Positions 25,692 through 34,457 of a stretch of DNA of 64,000 nt are shown in pieces (position 1 is the stretch's first letter; each line of letters begins with the position of its first letter). The notes under the pieces were generated by a model, which was given only the letters and a program-made list of their open reading frames with translations, made no database searches and was not told the origin of the DNA. This DNA is from Bacillus sp. M6-12 (GTDB taxonomy: Bacteria > Bacillota > Bacilli > Bacillales > DSM-1321), in assembly GCF_002860285.1 (NCBI RefSeq), contig NZ_PGVF01000016.1, forward strand, positions 124,001 through 188,000, written 5' to 3'. Made by a program: the position numbers and the translations under genes.

Positions 25692-26618
25692 ATGAAAACG
25701 CATAACGGTATTAAATTAAATCTTAATGGAATTATTCCCCCGATGGTCACCCCTTTTATCCCCCATACAGAAGAGCTTGATATTCAGGCTATTCAATCTG
25801 AAGCCGAATATTTAATCCAAGCAGGTGTCCATGGAATATGCGTTGGTGGAAGTACAGGTGAGGGAGCAGGGCTTTCTGAGCAAGAGATTTTTACGCTATG
25901 CAAAACTGTCGTAGATCAAGTACAGGGCCGAGTGCAAGTAATTGGTGGAATTATCGCTGATACAACAGCGGAGGCAATTCGGAAAGCAAAAGCAGCAAAA
26001 GACGCAGGTGTAGATTCTCTACAATTGACACCACCTCATTATTTATGGTCACCTACAACGGACGGTTTAGTTCAGCACTTTCAAAGAGTGGGCGAAGCAG
26101 TTCAGCTTCCAATCTTAATTTATAACGTAATTCCATGGGTAGACATTGATGTTCAATCTATGAAAGAAATCATAAATCGTGTGCCTTGGGTATTGGGAAT
26201 TAAGCAAAGCGGAGGGGATATGCATAAAGTGGCTGATATGATGGCAGAATTGCATGAACAGGTTCCTATCACTACGGGAATTGATGATCTTTTGTATCCC
26301 ACATTTTGTCTTGGTGTCGATGGAGCTATTTCTTGTATGTTAGCTGTTGTACCAGAAGCTACATTAGATTTATATTATAAGGTTCAAGCCGGAGACCATA
26401 AGGGAGCAAAGGCTGTTCACGATAGATTGCTTCCGGTTTGGAGGTCAATACAAGGACCAGATATGCCTTATCTTGCGAAAACAGCAATCGAATTACTTGG
26501 AAGAAAAGCCGGTGTAGCTCGTAGCCCTATATTACCACCGACAGAGGAAAAGAAAGCGCTTATTCGCCAACGTCTTGTTGAAGCAGGATTCTCAGTTATA
26601 AATAGCGTAGTTTATTAA
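25692..26618 (+). CDS. DapA/NAL-superfamily lyase or aldolase
   Basis: 308 residues, one TIM barrel. GGSTGEGAGLS is the GTTGE-type carboxylate loop, Tyr in IYNVIPW is the proton relay (with one more residue than the usual YNxP) and the Schiff-base Lys is in GIKQSGGD. Known functions in this superfamily include dihydrodipicolinate synthase, KDG aldolase and 5-keto-4-deoxyglucarate dehydratase; here the context points to cleavage of a 2-keto sugar acid into pyruvate plus an aldehyde. ATG 25692 is favoured (AAGGAG 8 nt upstream) over 25686. Confidence 0.8.
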   Translation: MKTHNGIKLNLNGIIPPMVTPFIPHTEELDIQAIQSEAEYLIQAGVHGICVGGSTGEGAGLSEQEIFTLCKTVVDQVQGRVQVIGGIIADTTAEAIRKAKAAKDAGVDSLQLTPPHYLWSPTTDGLVQHFQRVGEAVQLPILIYNVIPWVDIDVQSMKEIINRVPWVLGIKQSGGDMHKVADMMAELHEQVPITTGIDDLLYPTFCLGVDGAISCMLAVVPEATLDLYYKVQAGDHKGAKAVHDRLLPVWRSIQGPDMPYLAKTAIELLGRKAGVARSPILPPTEEKKALIRQRLVEAGFSVINSVVY

Positions 26619-26680
26619 TAATTATAAGACTATTATTATTTTTAAATATTGCTAATTAACAATACCTTGGGGGGATAATC

Positions 26681-28411
26681 ATAGAGAAATTACAATGTGA
26701 CGTTTTAATTGTAGGTAGTGGAGGTGCTGCCTTAAGAGCAGCATTGGCTGCACGGGACCAAGGTGCAGACGTACTATTGGTTACAAAAGGCAAGTTTGGT
26801 TATTGTGGAGCTACTGCTTCAGGCATAGCTGAATTAGGTGGGTTTCTCTCAGCGAACGGCTATACAGATCCGGAGGATAATCCAGATGTTTTCTTTCAGG
26901 ACATTGTCTCATCATCAAGAGGAATGGCTGATCCCAGTATTGTTCGGGTTTTAGTAGAAAATAGTGTTCGGGCTTTTAAAGAACTTGAAGACTATGGAGT
27001 AAGATTTGAACGAAATGAGGATGGATCTTATCAACAGGTGCATAGTGAATTTACCAGTAAGCCTCGTATGCACATTCTAAAAAAGCATGGTATCCCAATC
27101 GTTAGGTCTCTTATGGAACATGTTTTAAAGAATGGTGTCCGTGTGATTGATCATAGTATGGTGACTAGATTATTGGTAAAAGAAAACAGGGTCATAGGTG
27201 CAACGATTTATACAAATAGAAACGAACTGATATACATTCAAGCTAAGGCAGTTATCCTAGGAACAGGTGGAGCAGGACAACTGTTTAAATTTAATATGAA
27301 TACCGTTGAAATGACAGGTGATGGTTACTCATTGGGTTACCGCGCCGGTGCAGAACTCATGAATATGGAGTATATTCAAGCAGGTGCCGGTTTTATCCAT
27401 CCATTCCGAAACATTCTGCATCCATGGGCTTGGCCTGTGATGCCAAGAATACTTAACGGCAACAACGAAGAATTCATTGAAAAGTATTTGCCTACTGGCA
27501 TGACTGTAGAGCAATGTTTTACAGATCGAGGAACATATTTCCCTTTTTCAACCAGTCATTCCTCTTTTCATATGGATGTCGCAATAAAAAAAGAGATAAT
27601 GCTGGGTCGTGGTACTAAAAGAGGAGGAGTTTATTTAGATTATAGCAGGTGTGAAAGTAGAGATTTTGGCACTGGAACCGAGTTGTCTAGCCTTTGGCCA
27701 CATCTTAAACACTGGCTTCTTTCAAGAAATATCGATGTGAATAAACAACTTCTGGAAATATCTATTTTTGGCCACGCTTTCAATGGGGGCATGAGAATTA
27801 ATGAAATTGCTGAGACAAAGGTAGAACAATTGTTTGCTGCAGGAGAAGGTGCTGCTGGACCTCATGGAGCTGATCGTCCTGGAGGGCAAATGTTAATGAC
27901 ATCGCAGGTTTTTGGACGGATTGCCGGGGAACAGGCGGGGAGAAGGACTAAAACTCTTGCGTTTGAAGATGCAATGCAATTGGCAATGGAGGAAGAACAG
28001 AGGATTAATGCTATATCAAAGCAGAATGGTTCAGTAAGACCTAAAGCGTTATTTAAGGAAATTCAAAATGTAATGTGGGAGAGCCTAATAGTTAACCGTA
28101 GCAAGGACGGTTTAAATAGTAATTTAAAGGCAGTTGAAGAGTTTCGAAGGGAGCTCAAATATGTAAAAGTGGAAAACAGTTCAGATATTCGTAAGGTATT
28201 AGAGATGGAAAATATGCTAGAGGTTGGAGAGATAATTACAAATGCAGCTCTTACCAGAGAGGAAAGCCGAGGAAGTCATTATCGCGAGGATAAACCGCAA
28301 AAGGATGATGAAAACTGGCTTAATTGGATTATTGTTACTAAGAGTGACAACGGAATTAACTTAAGAGTATCCGAGAATAAAAATTTCTCTCAATTTGCAA
28401 AGCAAGTTTGA
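26681..28411 (+). CDS. SdhA/FrdA-like flavoprotein dehydrogenase with no standard start codon
   Basis: 576 residues from a proposed ATA start. FAD-binding motif at the extreme N-terminus: CDVLIVGSGGAALRAALAA. The succinate-dehydrogenase/fumarate-reductase family is indicated by GGAGQLFKF, GHAFNGGMRINE, AAGEGAAGPHGADRPGG and the C-terminal REESRGSHYREDKP. The frame is open from 26660, but no ATG, GTG or TTG occurs before TTG 26744, which would delete the FAD motif. ATA 26681 has a G6 ribosome site 6 nt upstream. No iron-sulfur or membrane-anchor partner is adjacent. Probably oxidises a sugar-derived acid. Confidence 0.75.
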   Translation: MEKLQCDVLIVGSGGAALRAALAARDQGADVLLVTKGKFGYCGATASGIAELGGFLSANGYTDPEDNPDVFFQDIVSSSRGMADPSIVRVLVENSVRAFKELEDYGVRFERNEDGSYQQVHSEFTSKPRMHILKKHGIPIVRSLMEHVLKNGVRVIDHSMVTRLLVKENRVIGATIYTNRNELIYIQAKAVILGTGGAGQLFKFNMNTVEMTGDGYSLGYRAGAELMNMEYIQAGAGFIHPFRNILHPWAWPVMPRILNGNNEEFIEKYLPTGMTVEQCFTDRGTYFPFSTSHSSFHMDVAIKKEIMLGRGTKRGGVYLDYSRCESRDFGTGTELSSLWPHLKHWLLSRNIDVNKQLLEISIFGHAFNGGMRINEIAETKVEQLFAAGEGAAGPHGADRPGGQMLMTSQVFGRIAGEQAGRRTKTLAFEDAMQLAMEEEQRINAISKQNGSVRPKALFKEIQNVMWESLIVNRSKDGLNSNLKAVEEFRRELKYVKVENSSDIRKVLEMENMLEVGEIITNAALTREESRGSHYREDKPQKDDENWLNWIIVTKSDNGINLRVSENKNFSQFAKQV

Positions 28412-28465
28412 CTACCCAAAGAAAATATGTAACTGGCTGCATTCAAAAAGGAAAGGAGTGCGACT

Positions 28466-29296
28466 GTGAGACAGTACACATGGTCACTAAAAGGAATTAA
28501 ATATATTGCCATATGGTCTGTACTACTTTGGACACTATTCCCAATTATTTACTTGTTTCTAACCTCGGTAAAACCAGAGGCGTTGCTTCTCGAAGTGCCT
28601 CCACGATTTATATTCGAGCCAAATTTTGATCAATATAAAAAGATGTTTCTTTTCAGTTCCATTCCCGACAATGTAATGAATAGTTTGATAGTGGCTTCTG
28701 TTTCTACAATCGCTTCGTTGATTCTTGGGACTATGCTGTCCTTCGCTTTTGTTAATTTTAAATTCCGGCGGAAAAAAACATTACTTTTTCTTATACTACT
28801 AACACGAATGTTTCCTCCTATTACAACACTTATACCCGTTTATATGGCGGTAAGTAAAGCGGGTTTGTCTGATACTCTCACAGGTTTAATACTGCCATAC
28901 ACTGCTTTTCAGATACCGTTAATTGTATGGATATTAAATGACTTCATGAAACAAATCCCACAAGAATTGCTAGAAGCAGCCAAAATGGATGGCTGTTCAA
29001 TATGGCAGATGTTCACAAAAATTGTTGTACCCCTTTCTACACCTGGAATAATAGCAAGCGGTATCTTAGCTTTTATTTATAACTGGAACGAGATGCTGTT
29101 TGCTCTAACATTGACATCGTTTGAAGCAAAGACATTACCAGTAGCGCTAATGGCGTTTACTGAATCAGAAGGAATGATTCAATGGGCGTCGGTCGCAGCG
29201 CTCGGAATAATTACTCTACTTCCTGTGCTAGTTTTCTTCTTGCTATTAAATAAGTTTTTAGTAAAAGGGATGATGGCAGGTTCTGTAAAGGGATAA
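28466..29296 (+). CDS. CUT1 sugar ABC importer permease (MalG type)
   Basis: 276 residues, GTG start with AAAGGAG. Six membrane helices; the ATPase-coupling EAA loop is LLEAAKMDGCSIWQMFTKIV. The C-terminal GMMAGSVKG is typical of MalG-like subunits. Partner permease and binding protein follow, in the unusual order MalG-binding protein-MalF. No ATPase is encoded in the cluster, so a shared MsmX-type ATPase is presumed. Confidence 0.85.
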   Translation: MRQYTWSLKGIKYIAIWSVLLWTLFPIIYLFLTSVKPEALLLEVPPRFIFEPNFDQYKKMFLFSSIPDNVMNSLIVASVSTIASLILGTMLSFAFVNFKFRRKKTLLFLILLTRMFPPITTLIPVYMAVSKAGLSDTLTGLILPYTAFQIPLIVWILNDFMKQIPQELLEAAKMDGCSIWQMFTKIVVPLSTPGIIASGILAFIYNWNEMLFALTLTSFEAKTLPVALMAFTESEGMIQWASVAALGIITLLPVLVFFLLLNKFLVKGMMAGSVKG

Positions 29297-29369
29297 TCAC
29301 TAGTCAGTTCTATTAGCCCTTTAAAGTTCAAAGTGAAAAATTAACTACTTATATTAAGGGGGAGTACTA

Positions 29370-30791
29370 ATGAAAAAGGTGTTTAGTAGATTCTTAATTC
29401 TTATATTAACCATTGTATTTTGTTTTTCAGTGATAGCTTGCTCAAATTCTTCATCTGGGGAAGAGAAGAAAGGGGATAGCAAATATAAGGGAGTCACCTT
29501 AAACATAGCAAGTATTAAATGGGACTTCATGGAAACATACTTGGGAAAATACGCCAAAGAAGTAGCGGATGAAATGGGGATCAATCTAAATACTGGATTT
29601 TATACGTATGCAGACCATCGAAACAAAATTGTCTCGGATACTATGGCTGGTGTAAAGACTTGGGATCTTATTTATATTGATACAAAACAAATCCCTGAAT
29701 TTGCAACAGTAGGGGCCCTTGAATCTATAGAATCCCTTAACAAGAAGTTTGGATCAGAGGGATATAATCCTGATGATTTTACTAAGAACCCATTGGAAGA
29801 ATCAAAGTTTGAAGGAAAACAATACGGCATTCCTATTATGGCGGATACAAATGGTTTAGTTTACCGTTCTGATTTATTTGATGACCCTACTGAAAAGGTT
29901 GCCTTTAAAGCTAAGTATGGATATGAGCTTGCTGTGCCAAAGACCTATACACAATTTAGAGATATAGCAGAATTCTTCACTAGGAAAAAAGGAGAAAAGT
30001 TAGCAGGGAAAGTGCTTAAAACCGATTTTTACGGAACGTCCCACTCCAATAAGGTAGCAGATTTTCTCTGGCATGATTACCTTAATTATATGGTTGCTTT
30101 CGGTGGTGATATCTATGATCCAAATACAATGAAACCACTTTGGAATTCACCAGAAAACATCGCTGCAGGAAAGTACTACTTGGGATTGAATGATTTCATG
30201 CCTTCCGGTCACATAAATATGACTAGTGGAGAGTCGATGGCCGAATTCGACAAAGGACGCGTAGCAATGATTATTGAATTCTATAGTAGAACTTTGTATC
30301 TAGGTGATCCGAAATCATCAGCAATTGAAGGGAAATTTGACTTTGCTCTTCTACCTACGGAACAAGCTGATCGTCCTAATGCAACCGTGCTTTCAACTAA
30401 TTTTATGGGTGTATACTCAAAGTCTAAGAATCAAGAAGTTGCATATGAGTTTTTAAAACGGATCACTGATAAAGCGGTAACGGAAAAATGGGCCCTTCAT
30501 AGTCCTGACAACCTATTCAAAGCCGGTAATCCTCTATTTCCAACTAAATCAGTAATGCAAAATCCTGAAGTTTTAAGCAGATTCCCAGGGTTAAAAACTG
30601 TAGAGCAGACTCTAAGTGGCCAAGGCGTCTATGCATTTCAACATATTCGTCTCCCTGAATACTCTAAAATTATTGACATTGGTGCAACAAGCCTATCAGA
30701 AGCCTTCGCTGGTAAACCTGTTGAGGAGTCATTTGATGAAGCGCAGGAAAAACTTGAGGAGCTATTTAATCAATCAGGATATACCAAATAG
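29370..30791 (+). CDS. Sugar-binding lipoprotein of the ABC importer
   Basis: 473 residues with a lipoprotein signal ending VIACSNSSS (Cys about 24), so anchored outside the membrane. The family 1 solute-binding fold shows in AGVKTWDLIYIDTKQIPEFA, GKQYGIPIMADTNGLVYRSD and EFDKGRVAMIIEFYS. AAGGGGGAG precedes the ATG. Ligand unknown; an oligo-uronide released from pectin-like glycans fits the GH105 neighbour. Confidence 0.85.
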   Translation: MKKVFSRFLILILTIVFCFSVIACSNSSSGEEKKGDSKYKGVTLNIASIKWDFMETYLGKYAKEVADEMGINLNTGFYTYADHRNKIVSDTMAGVKTWDLIYIDTKQIPEFATVGALESIESLNKKFGSEGYNPDDFTKNPLEESKFEGKQYGIPIMADTNGLVYRSDLFDDPTEKVAFKAKYGYELAVPKTYTQFRDIAEFFTRKKGEKLAGKVLKTDFYGTSHSNKVADFLWHDYLNYMVAFGGDIYDPNTMKPLWNSPENIAAGKYYLGLNDFMPSGHINMTSGESMAEFDKGRVAMIIEFYSRTLYLGDPKSSAIEGKFDFALLPTEQADRPNATVLSTNFMGVYSKSKNQEVAYEFLKRITDKAVTEKWALHSPDNLFKAGNPLFPTKSVMQNPEVLSRFPGLKTVEQTLSGQGVYAFQHIRLPEYSKIIDIGATSLSEAFAGKPVEESFDEAQEKLEELFNQSGYTK

Positions 30792-30811
30792 CTAAATATC
30801 CAAGAAAGAGA

Positions 30812-30839
30812 AGAGAGGGCTGGGCAATTTGCCCTCTCT
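30812..30839 (+). promoter_or_regulatory. Hairpin between binding-protein and permease genes
   Basis: AGAGAGGGC (30812-30820) pairs with GCCCTCTCT (30831-30839), followed by AAAAAGG rather than a U-tract. Such hairpins commonly stabilise the 3' end of binding-protein mRNA and set its excess over the permeases. Confidence 0.55.
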
Positions 30840-30861
30840 AAAAAGGTGGGATTAGATTAAG

Positions 30862-31782
30862 ATGGCGAAGTTAAATGACAGCATCCAAAATCTACAAGAA
30901 TTAAATACGGTCGTTAGTAAGAAGCGAACAAAGAGCTCTCGTGATAATTCCAAGCTATATTTGTGGCTGTTCCTGGCACCCGCTGTAATTTATCTTACTG
31001 TTTGGAAATTTATACCGCTTCTATTCACTGTTTTTCTAAGCTTTACCTCTTGGAATCCGTTAAAGGGCGAACCGATCACCTTTGTTGGTGTCCAAAACTT
31101 TTTATATATTTTTCAAGATAAAAGTTTTTTACATTCCTTAACTACGACCATGTTCTTTTTAGTAGTGGCTGTGTTAATTGAACTCATGTTAGGTTTATGT
31201 ATTGCGTTGATTTTAGACGAAGGCCTTCGCGGGGAAAACATTTATAAAACACTATTATTGATTCCTATGGTCATTGCCCCCGCTGTAGTTGGGACTATAT
31301 GGTATATTCTCTTTCACGATACTCTCGGTCCAATGTCTTATATATTCGGGGAAGGTTGGCTTACAGATCCAGATAGGGCGATATACAGCATAATACTTAC
31401 TGATATATGGCACTGGACACCATTTATGTTTCTTTTAATTATTTCCGCACTGCAAGTATTTCCGCGTGATTTGTATGAGGCAGCTAGTGTTGATGGGGCA
31501 AAATGGTACCATATTTTATGGTATGTCAAACTGCCGATGCTGCGTTACACAATAGTTGCTGCTATTATCCTACGATCAATGGATGCATTTCGTATTTTTG
31601 ATGAAATAATGATTATGACTGGAGGAGGACCTGGGAATAGTACGGAAACCACTAGTCTCTTAATACATAAGAATGCCTTTAAGTTTTTTGAGACTGGTTA
31701 TGCAAGTGCTATGGTTGTCGTGCTTCTTATTTTCACAGTCATGATGTATATCGGATATATGAAGCGGATGCGGATGGAGTAA
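30862..31782 (+). CDS. CUT1 sugar ABC importer permease (MalF type)
   Basis: 306 residues; about 30 cytosolic residues, then six helices starting LYLWLFLAPAVIYLTVWKF. The EAA loop is LYEAASVDGAKWYHILWYVK. The GGPGNSTETTSL segment is typical for MalF/UgpA-like subunits. Ribosome site AAAAAGGTGGG. Heterodimer partner of the permease at 28466. Confidence 0.85.
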   Translation: MAKLNDSIQNLQELNTVVSKKRTKSSRDNSKLYLWLFLAPAVIYLTVWKFIPLLFTVFLSFTSWNPLKGEPITFVGVQNFLYIFQDKSFLHSLTTTMFFLVVAVLIELMLGLCIALILDEGLRGENIYKTLLLIPMVIAPAVVGTIWYILFHDTLGPMSYIFGEGWLTDPDRAIYSIILTDIWHWTPFMFLLIISALQVFPRDLYEAASVDGAKWYHILWYVKLPMLRYTIVAAIILRSMDAFRIFDEIMIMTGGGPGNSTETTSLLIHKNAFKFFETGYASAMVVVLLIFTVMMYIGYMKRMRME

Positions 31783-31898
31783 ACCATTTTGCTCCTTGCG
31801 ATCCAAGTAGTATATTAAATCTTTGATCAATAAAAAAATTTATAAGGACCAAATTTTATTTAAAACGGCAAGAAAAAACTTGTAAGGGGTGTTGCTTT

Positions 31899-33362
31899 AT
31901 CGTATCAACTTTAATAAAAACGTATAAAAACTTTATTAATGGAGAATGGAAAAATGCTACTACAGAGCATGTTGAGGCTAGCATAAATCCAGCTGATAAG
32001 TTTGATATTATTGGTTACGTACAAAAATCCTCAATAGTAGACTTAGAGCAAGCTACTTACTCAGCCAAAGAAGCCCATAAGCAGTGGAAAAAACTTTCCG
32101 CTCCTGTTAGAGGAGAATATCTATATAAAGTTGCTAGTCAACTTGAGAAGAATGCTGATGACATAGCTGAGGTAATGACAAGAGAAATGGGTAAAACCTT
32201 ATCTGAGGCAAAGGGGGAGACTCTACGTGGAGTGGCAATCCTCCGTTATTTTGCGGGTGAAGGAATGCGATCAATAGGTGATGTAATTCCATCTACAGAC
32301 AATGAAGCATTAATGTTTACTACTAGGGTACCTATAGGTGTCGTCGGAGTCATCACTCCTTGGAACTTTCCGGTTGCTATCCCTCTTTGGAAAATTGCTC
32401 CAGCTCTTGTCTATGGAAATACTGTTGTGTTTAAGCCAGCTCAAGAGACTGCTGTCACGGCAACAAAAGTTATTCAATGTTTTGAAGAAGCAGGCTTGCC
32501 TAAAGGTGTTATCAATATGGTCACCGGCAGTGGAGCTATTATCGGGCAAGGGATAGTAGAACATCCTTATATTAATGGTATCACCTTCACAGGTTCAGAT
32601 GAGGTTGGAAAACTTGTTGGAGAGGGAGCATTGGCCCGCGGTGCAAAGTATCAACTAGAGATGGGAGGGAAAAACCCAGTAATTGTTGCAGAAGATGCAG
32701 ATTTGGATCTTGCAGTTGAAGCAACCATATCGGGAGGGCTTCGTTCTACTGGACAAAAATGTACTGCCACCAGCAGAGTCCTAGTACATTCCGGTATTTA
32801 TGACGAATTTAAACAGAAGCTTCTGAATAAAATAAAGGAATTAAAAGTAGGTAATGGACTAAATAGTGACACATGGATGGGTCCTTGCGCAAGTGAAAAC
32901 CAATTAAACTCGGTACTATCCTTTATTCAAAAGGGAATACAAGAAGGAGCGAAAATCCTCCATGGTGGAAAGCAGTGTGATGCAGAAGAATTAAGAAATG
33001 GCTTTTTTGTTGAACCAACTGTTTTCGACAATGTAAAGAGCAACATGAAGATCGCTCAGGAAGAAATCTTTGGGCCCGTGCTTGCTCTGATTAAGGTTGA
33101 TTCACTTGAGGATGCCTTAGATATTGCGAATGATGTTAAATACGGATTAAGTGCATCAATTTTCACGACAAATATCAGTAATATATTATCTTTTATTAAT
33201 GAAGTTGATGCTGGACTTCTTCGCATTAATTCGGAATCAGCTGGGGTGGAACTTCAAGCCCCATTTGGTGGAATGAAGCTATCCAGTTCGCATTCTCGTG
33301 AACAAGGCCAGGCTGCAAAAGAATTTTTTACTGCTATCAAAACCATTTTTATTAAACGATAA
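31899..33362 (+). CDS. NAD(P)-dependent aldehyde dehydrogenase with no standard start codon
   Basis: 487 residues from a proposed ATC start. The conserved N-terminus YKNFINGEW is encoded right after it. Catalytic motifs are [19 protein letters not shown], the general base Glu in [10 protein letters not shown] and the nucleophile Cys in [10 protein letters not shown]. The frame is open from 31827 yet holds no ATG, GTG or TTG before 32175, which would remove about 92 residues of the Rossmann domain. AAGGGG lies 9 nt before ATC 31899. It probably oxidises a semialdehyde or glycolaldehyde made by the lyase. Confidence 0.8.
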   Translation: MVSTLIKTYKNFINGEWKNATTEHVEASINPADKFDIIGYVQKSSIVDLEQATYSAKEAHKQWKKLSAPVRGEYLYKVASQLEKNADDIAEVMTREMGKTLSEAKGETLRGVAILRYFAGEGMRSIGDVIPSTDNEALMFTTRVPIGVVGVITPWNFPVAIPLWKIAPALVYGNTVVFKPAQETAVTATKVIQCFEEAGLPKGVINMVTGSGAIIGQGIVEHPYINGITFTGSDEVGKLVGEGALARGAKYQLEMGGKNPVIVAEDADLDLAVEATISGGLRSTGQKCTATSRVLVHSGIYDEFKQKLLNKIKELKVGNGLNSDTWMGPCASENQLNSVLSFIQKGIQEGAKILHGGKQCDAEELRNGFFVEPTVFDNVKSNMKIAQEEIFGPVLALIKVDSLEDALDIANDVKYGLSASIFTTNISNILSFINEVDAGLLRINSESAGVELQAPFGGMKLSSSHSREQGQAAKEFFTAIKTIFIKR

Positions 33363-33373
33363 AAATCAATTTG

Positions 33374-33407
33374 AGCCGATTTTCTACATCTAGAAAATCG
33401 GCTTCTT
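33374..33407 (+). terminator. Rho-independent terminator of the operon
   Basis: AGCCGATTTTCT and AGAAAATCGGCT arms around ACATCT, then TCTTT. Confidence 0.75.
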
Positions 33408-33433
33408 TACTAAGAACACTTAACTGAAGTTAT

Positions 33434-33462
33434 TTGACTACGTTGGGATGTAAGTTTAATAT
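33434..33462 (+). promoter_or_regulatory. Sigma-A promoter of regulator 2
   Basis: TTGACT (33434-33439), 17-bp spacer, TAATAT (33457-33462). The spacer contains TTGGGATGTAAG, similar to the second half of the FadR-type operator. Confidence 0.75.
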
Positions 33463-33477
33463 ATTATTAAATAGAAT

Positions 33478-33491
33478 GGTTATTGGACATC
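33478..33491. promoter_or_regulatory. FadR-type operator, partial copy 3
   Basis: GGTTATTGGACATC matches GGTTGTTGGACATC of the other two operators with one difference. It sits downstream of the -10 box, suggesting autoregulation. Confidence 0.55.
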
Positions 33492-33558
33492 CTATATGTG
33501 AATAATAATATATCAAAATGCCTTACCAAAAATATAAATAATAAACACGGGTGAGTAT

Positions 33559-34290
33559 ATGTTCAATCAATTGTCTCGACCTTCTGTTTCTGAAGAGGTA
33601 TTAGAACAAATCAAAGATTTTATCACGTCAGGTAAAGTAAATGTCGGAGAACAATTACCGACAGAAACTCAATTAAGTTCGATGCTGGGAGTTAGTCGAA
33701 ATACAGTTAGAGAAGCTTTTATTACTCTTCAAGCACAAGGGTATATTGAGATTAAAAGAGGTAAAGGAGTATTTGTAATTGACCCTACTGATTTCTATGA
33801 AAGGACTTTTTTAGAATGGTTTCAAAAAAATGAATTTCAAATTCATCAATTACTTGAGGCAAGGATGACTTTAGAGCCATATACGGCATTTATTGCAGCT
33901 CAAAAAATAACGGAGAATGAGATTAAAGAAATCGAGGAAATTCATGAAGAATATATAGGTGCTGTAAATTCAGGAAAAATAGATGATATTGTCATATTAG
34001 ATGAAAGTTTTCATCTTAAAATTTTTAAGGTTAGCAGGAACGAAATATTAGAATTGTTTTATACAAGTATTGTCCCTGCACTCAAAGATTATCGTAAGAA
34101 CGTTTTTTCACCTACTACCAATCCACAAACGTCCGTAGAAGCTCATTCTAATATCATCAATGCACTTAAAGAGAGAAATTCACAAAAGGCCTTCGGAGCA
34201 ATGAGGGATCATATCGAAGAGGCGAAGTTAAATGTAACCGGTGTCGCACAAAAAATTGCTTCATCCCCTAAAAATAGATCTGATAATTAA
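33559..34290 (+). CDS. GntR/FadR-family regulator 2
   Basis: 243 residues, same layout as regulator 1 at 24906 and clearly its paralog (LPTETQLSSMLGVSRNTVRE is shared exactly). The FCD domain has DESFHLKIFKVSRNEILELF. Unlike regulator 1 it is monocistronic with its own promoter and operator-like site. The recognition helices are the same in both, so both should bind the same operators; they may sense different ligands. Confidence 0.85.
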   Translation: MFNQLSRPSVSEEVLEQIKDFITSGKVNVGEQLPTETQLSSMLGVSRNTVREAFITLQAQGYIEIKRGKGVFVIDPTDFYERTFLEWFQKNEFQIHQLLEARMTLEPYTAFIAAQKITENEIKEIEEIHEEYIGAVNSGKIDDIVILDESFHLKIFKVSRNEILELFYTSIVPALKDYRKNVFSPTTNPQTSVEAHSNIINALKERNSQKAFGAMRDHIEEAKLNVTGVAQKIASSPKNRSDN

Positions 34291-34341
34291 TTTTAATAAA
34301 CCAGCAACATAGTAAAAACTAGCTTTTTCTAGGAAAATGTC

Positions 34342-34385
34342 AAAAGCCGATCTTTCCAATTATTATGGAGACCGGCTTTTTTTTA
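34342..34385. terminator. Bidirectional terminator
   Basis: AAAAGCCGATCT and AGACCGGCTTTT arms with long T and A flanks, between regulator 2 (+) and the GH105 gene (-). Confidence 0.75.
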
Positions 34386-34457
34386 TCTCATTAAAGTTAT
34401 TAAATTGAGAGAATTCTTCAAAATACTAATAACACTAAATATTAACAAAGTTAATTT

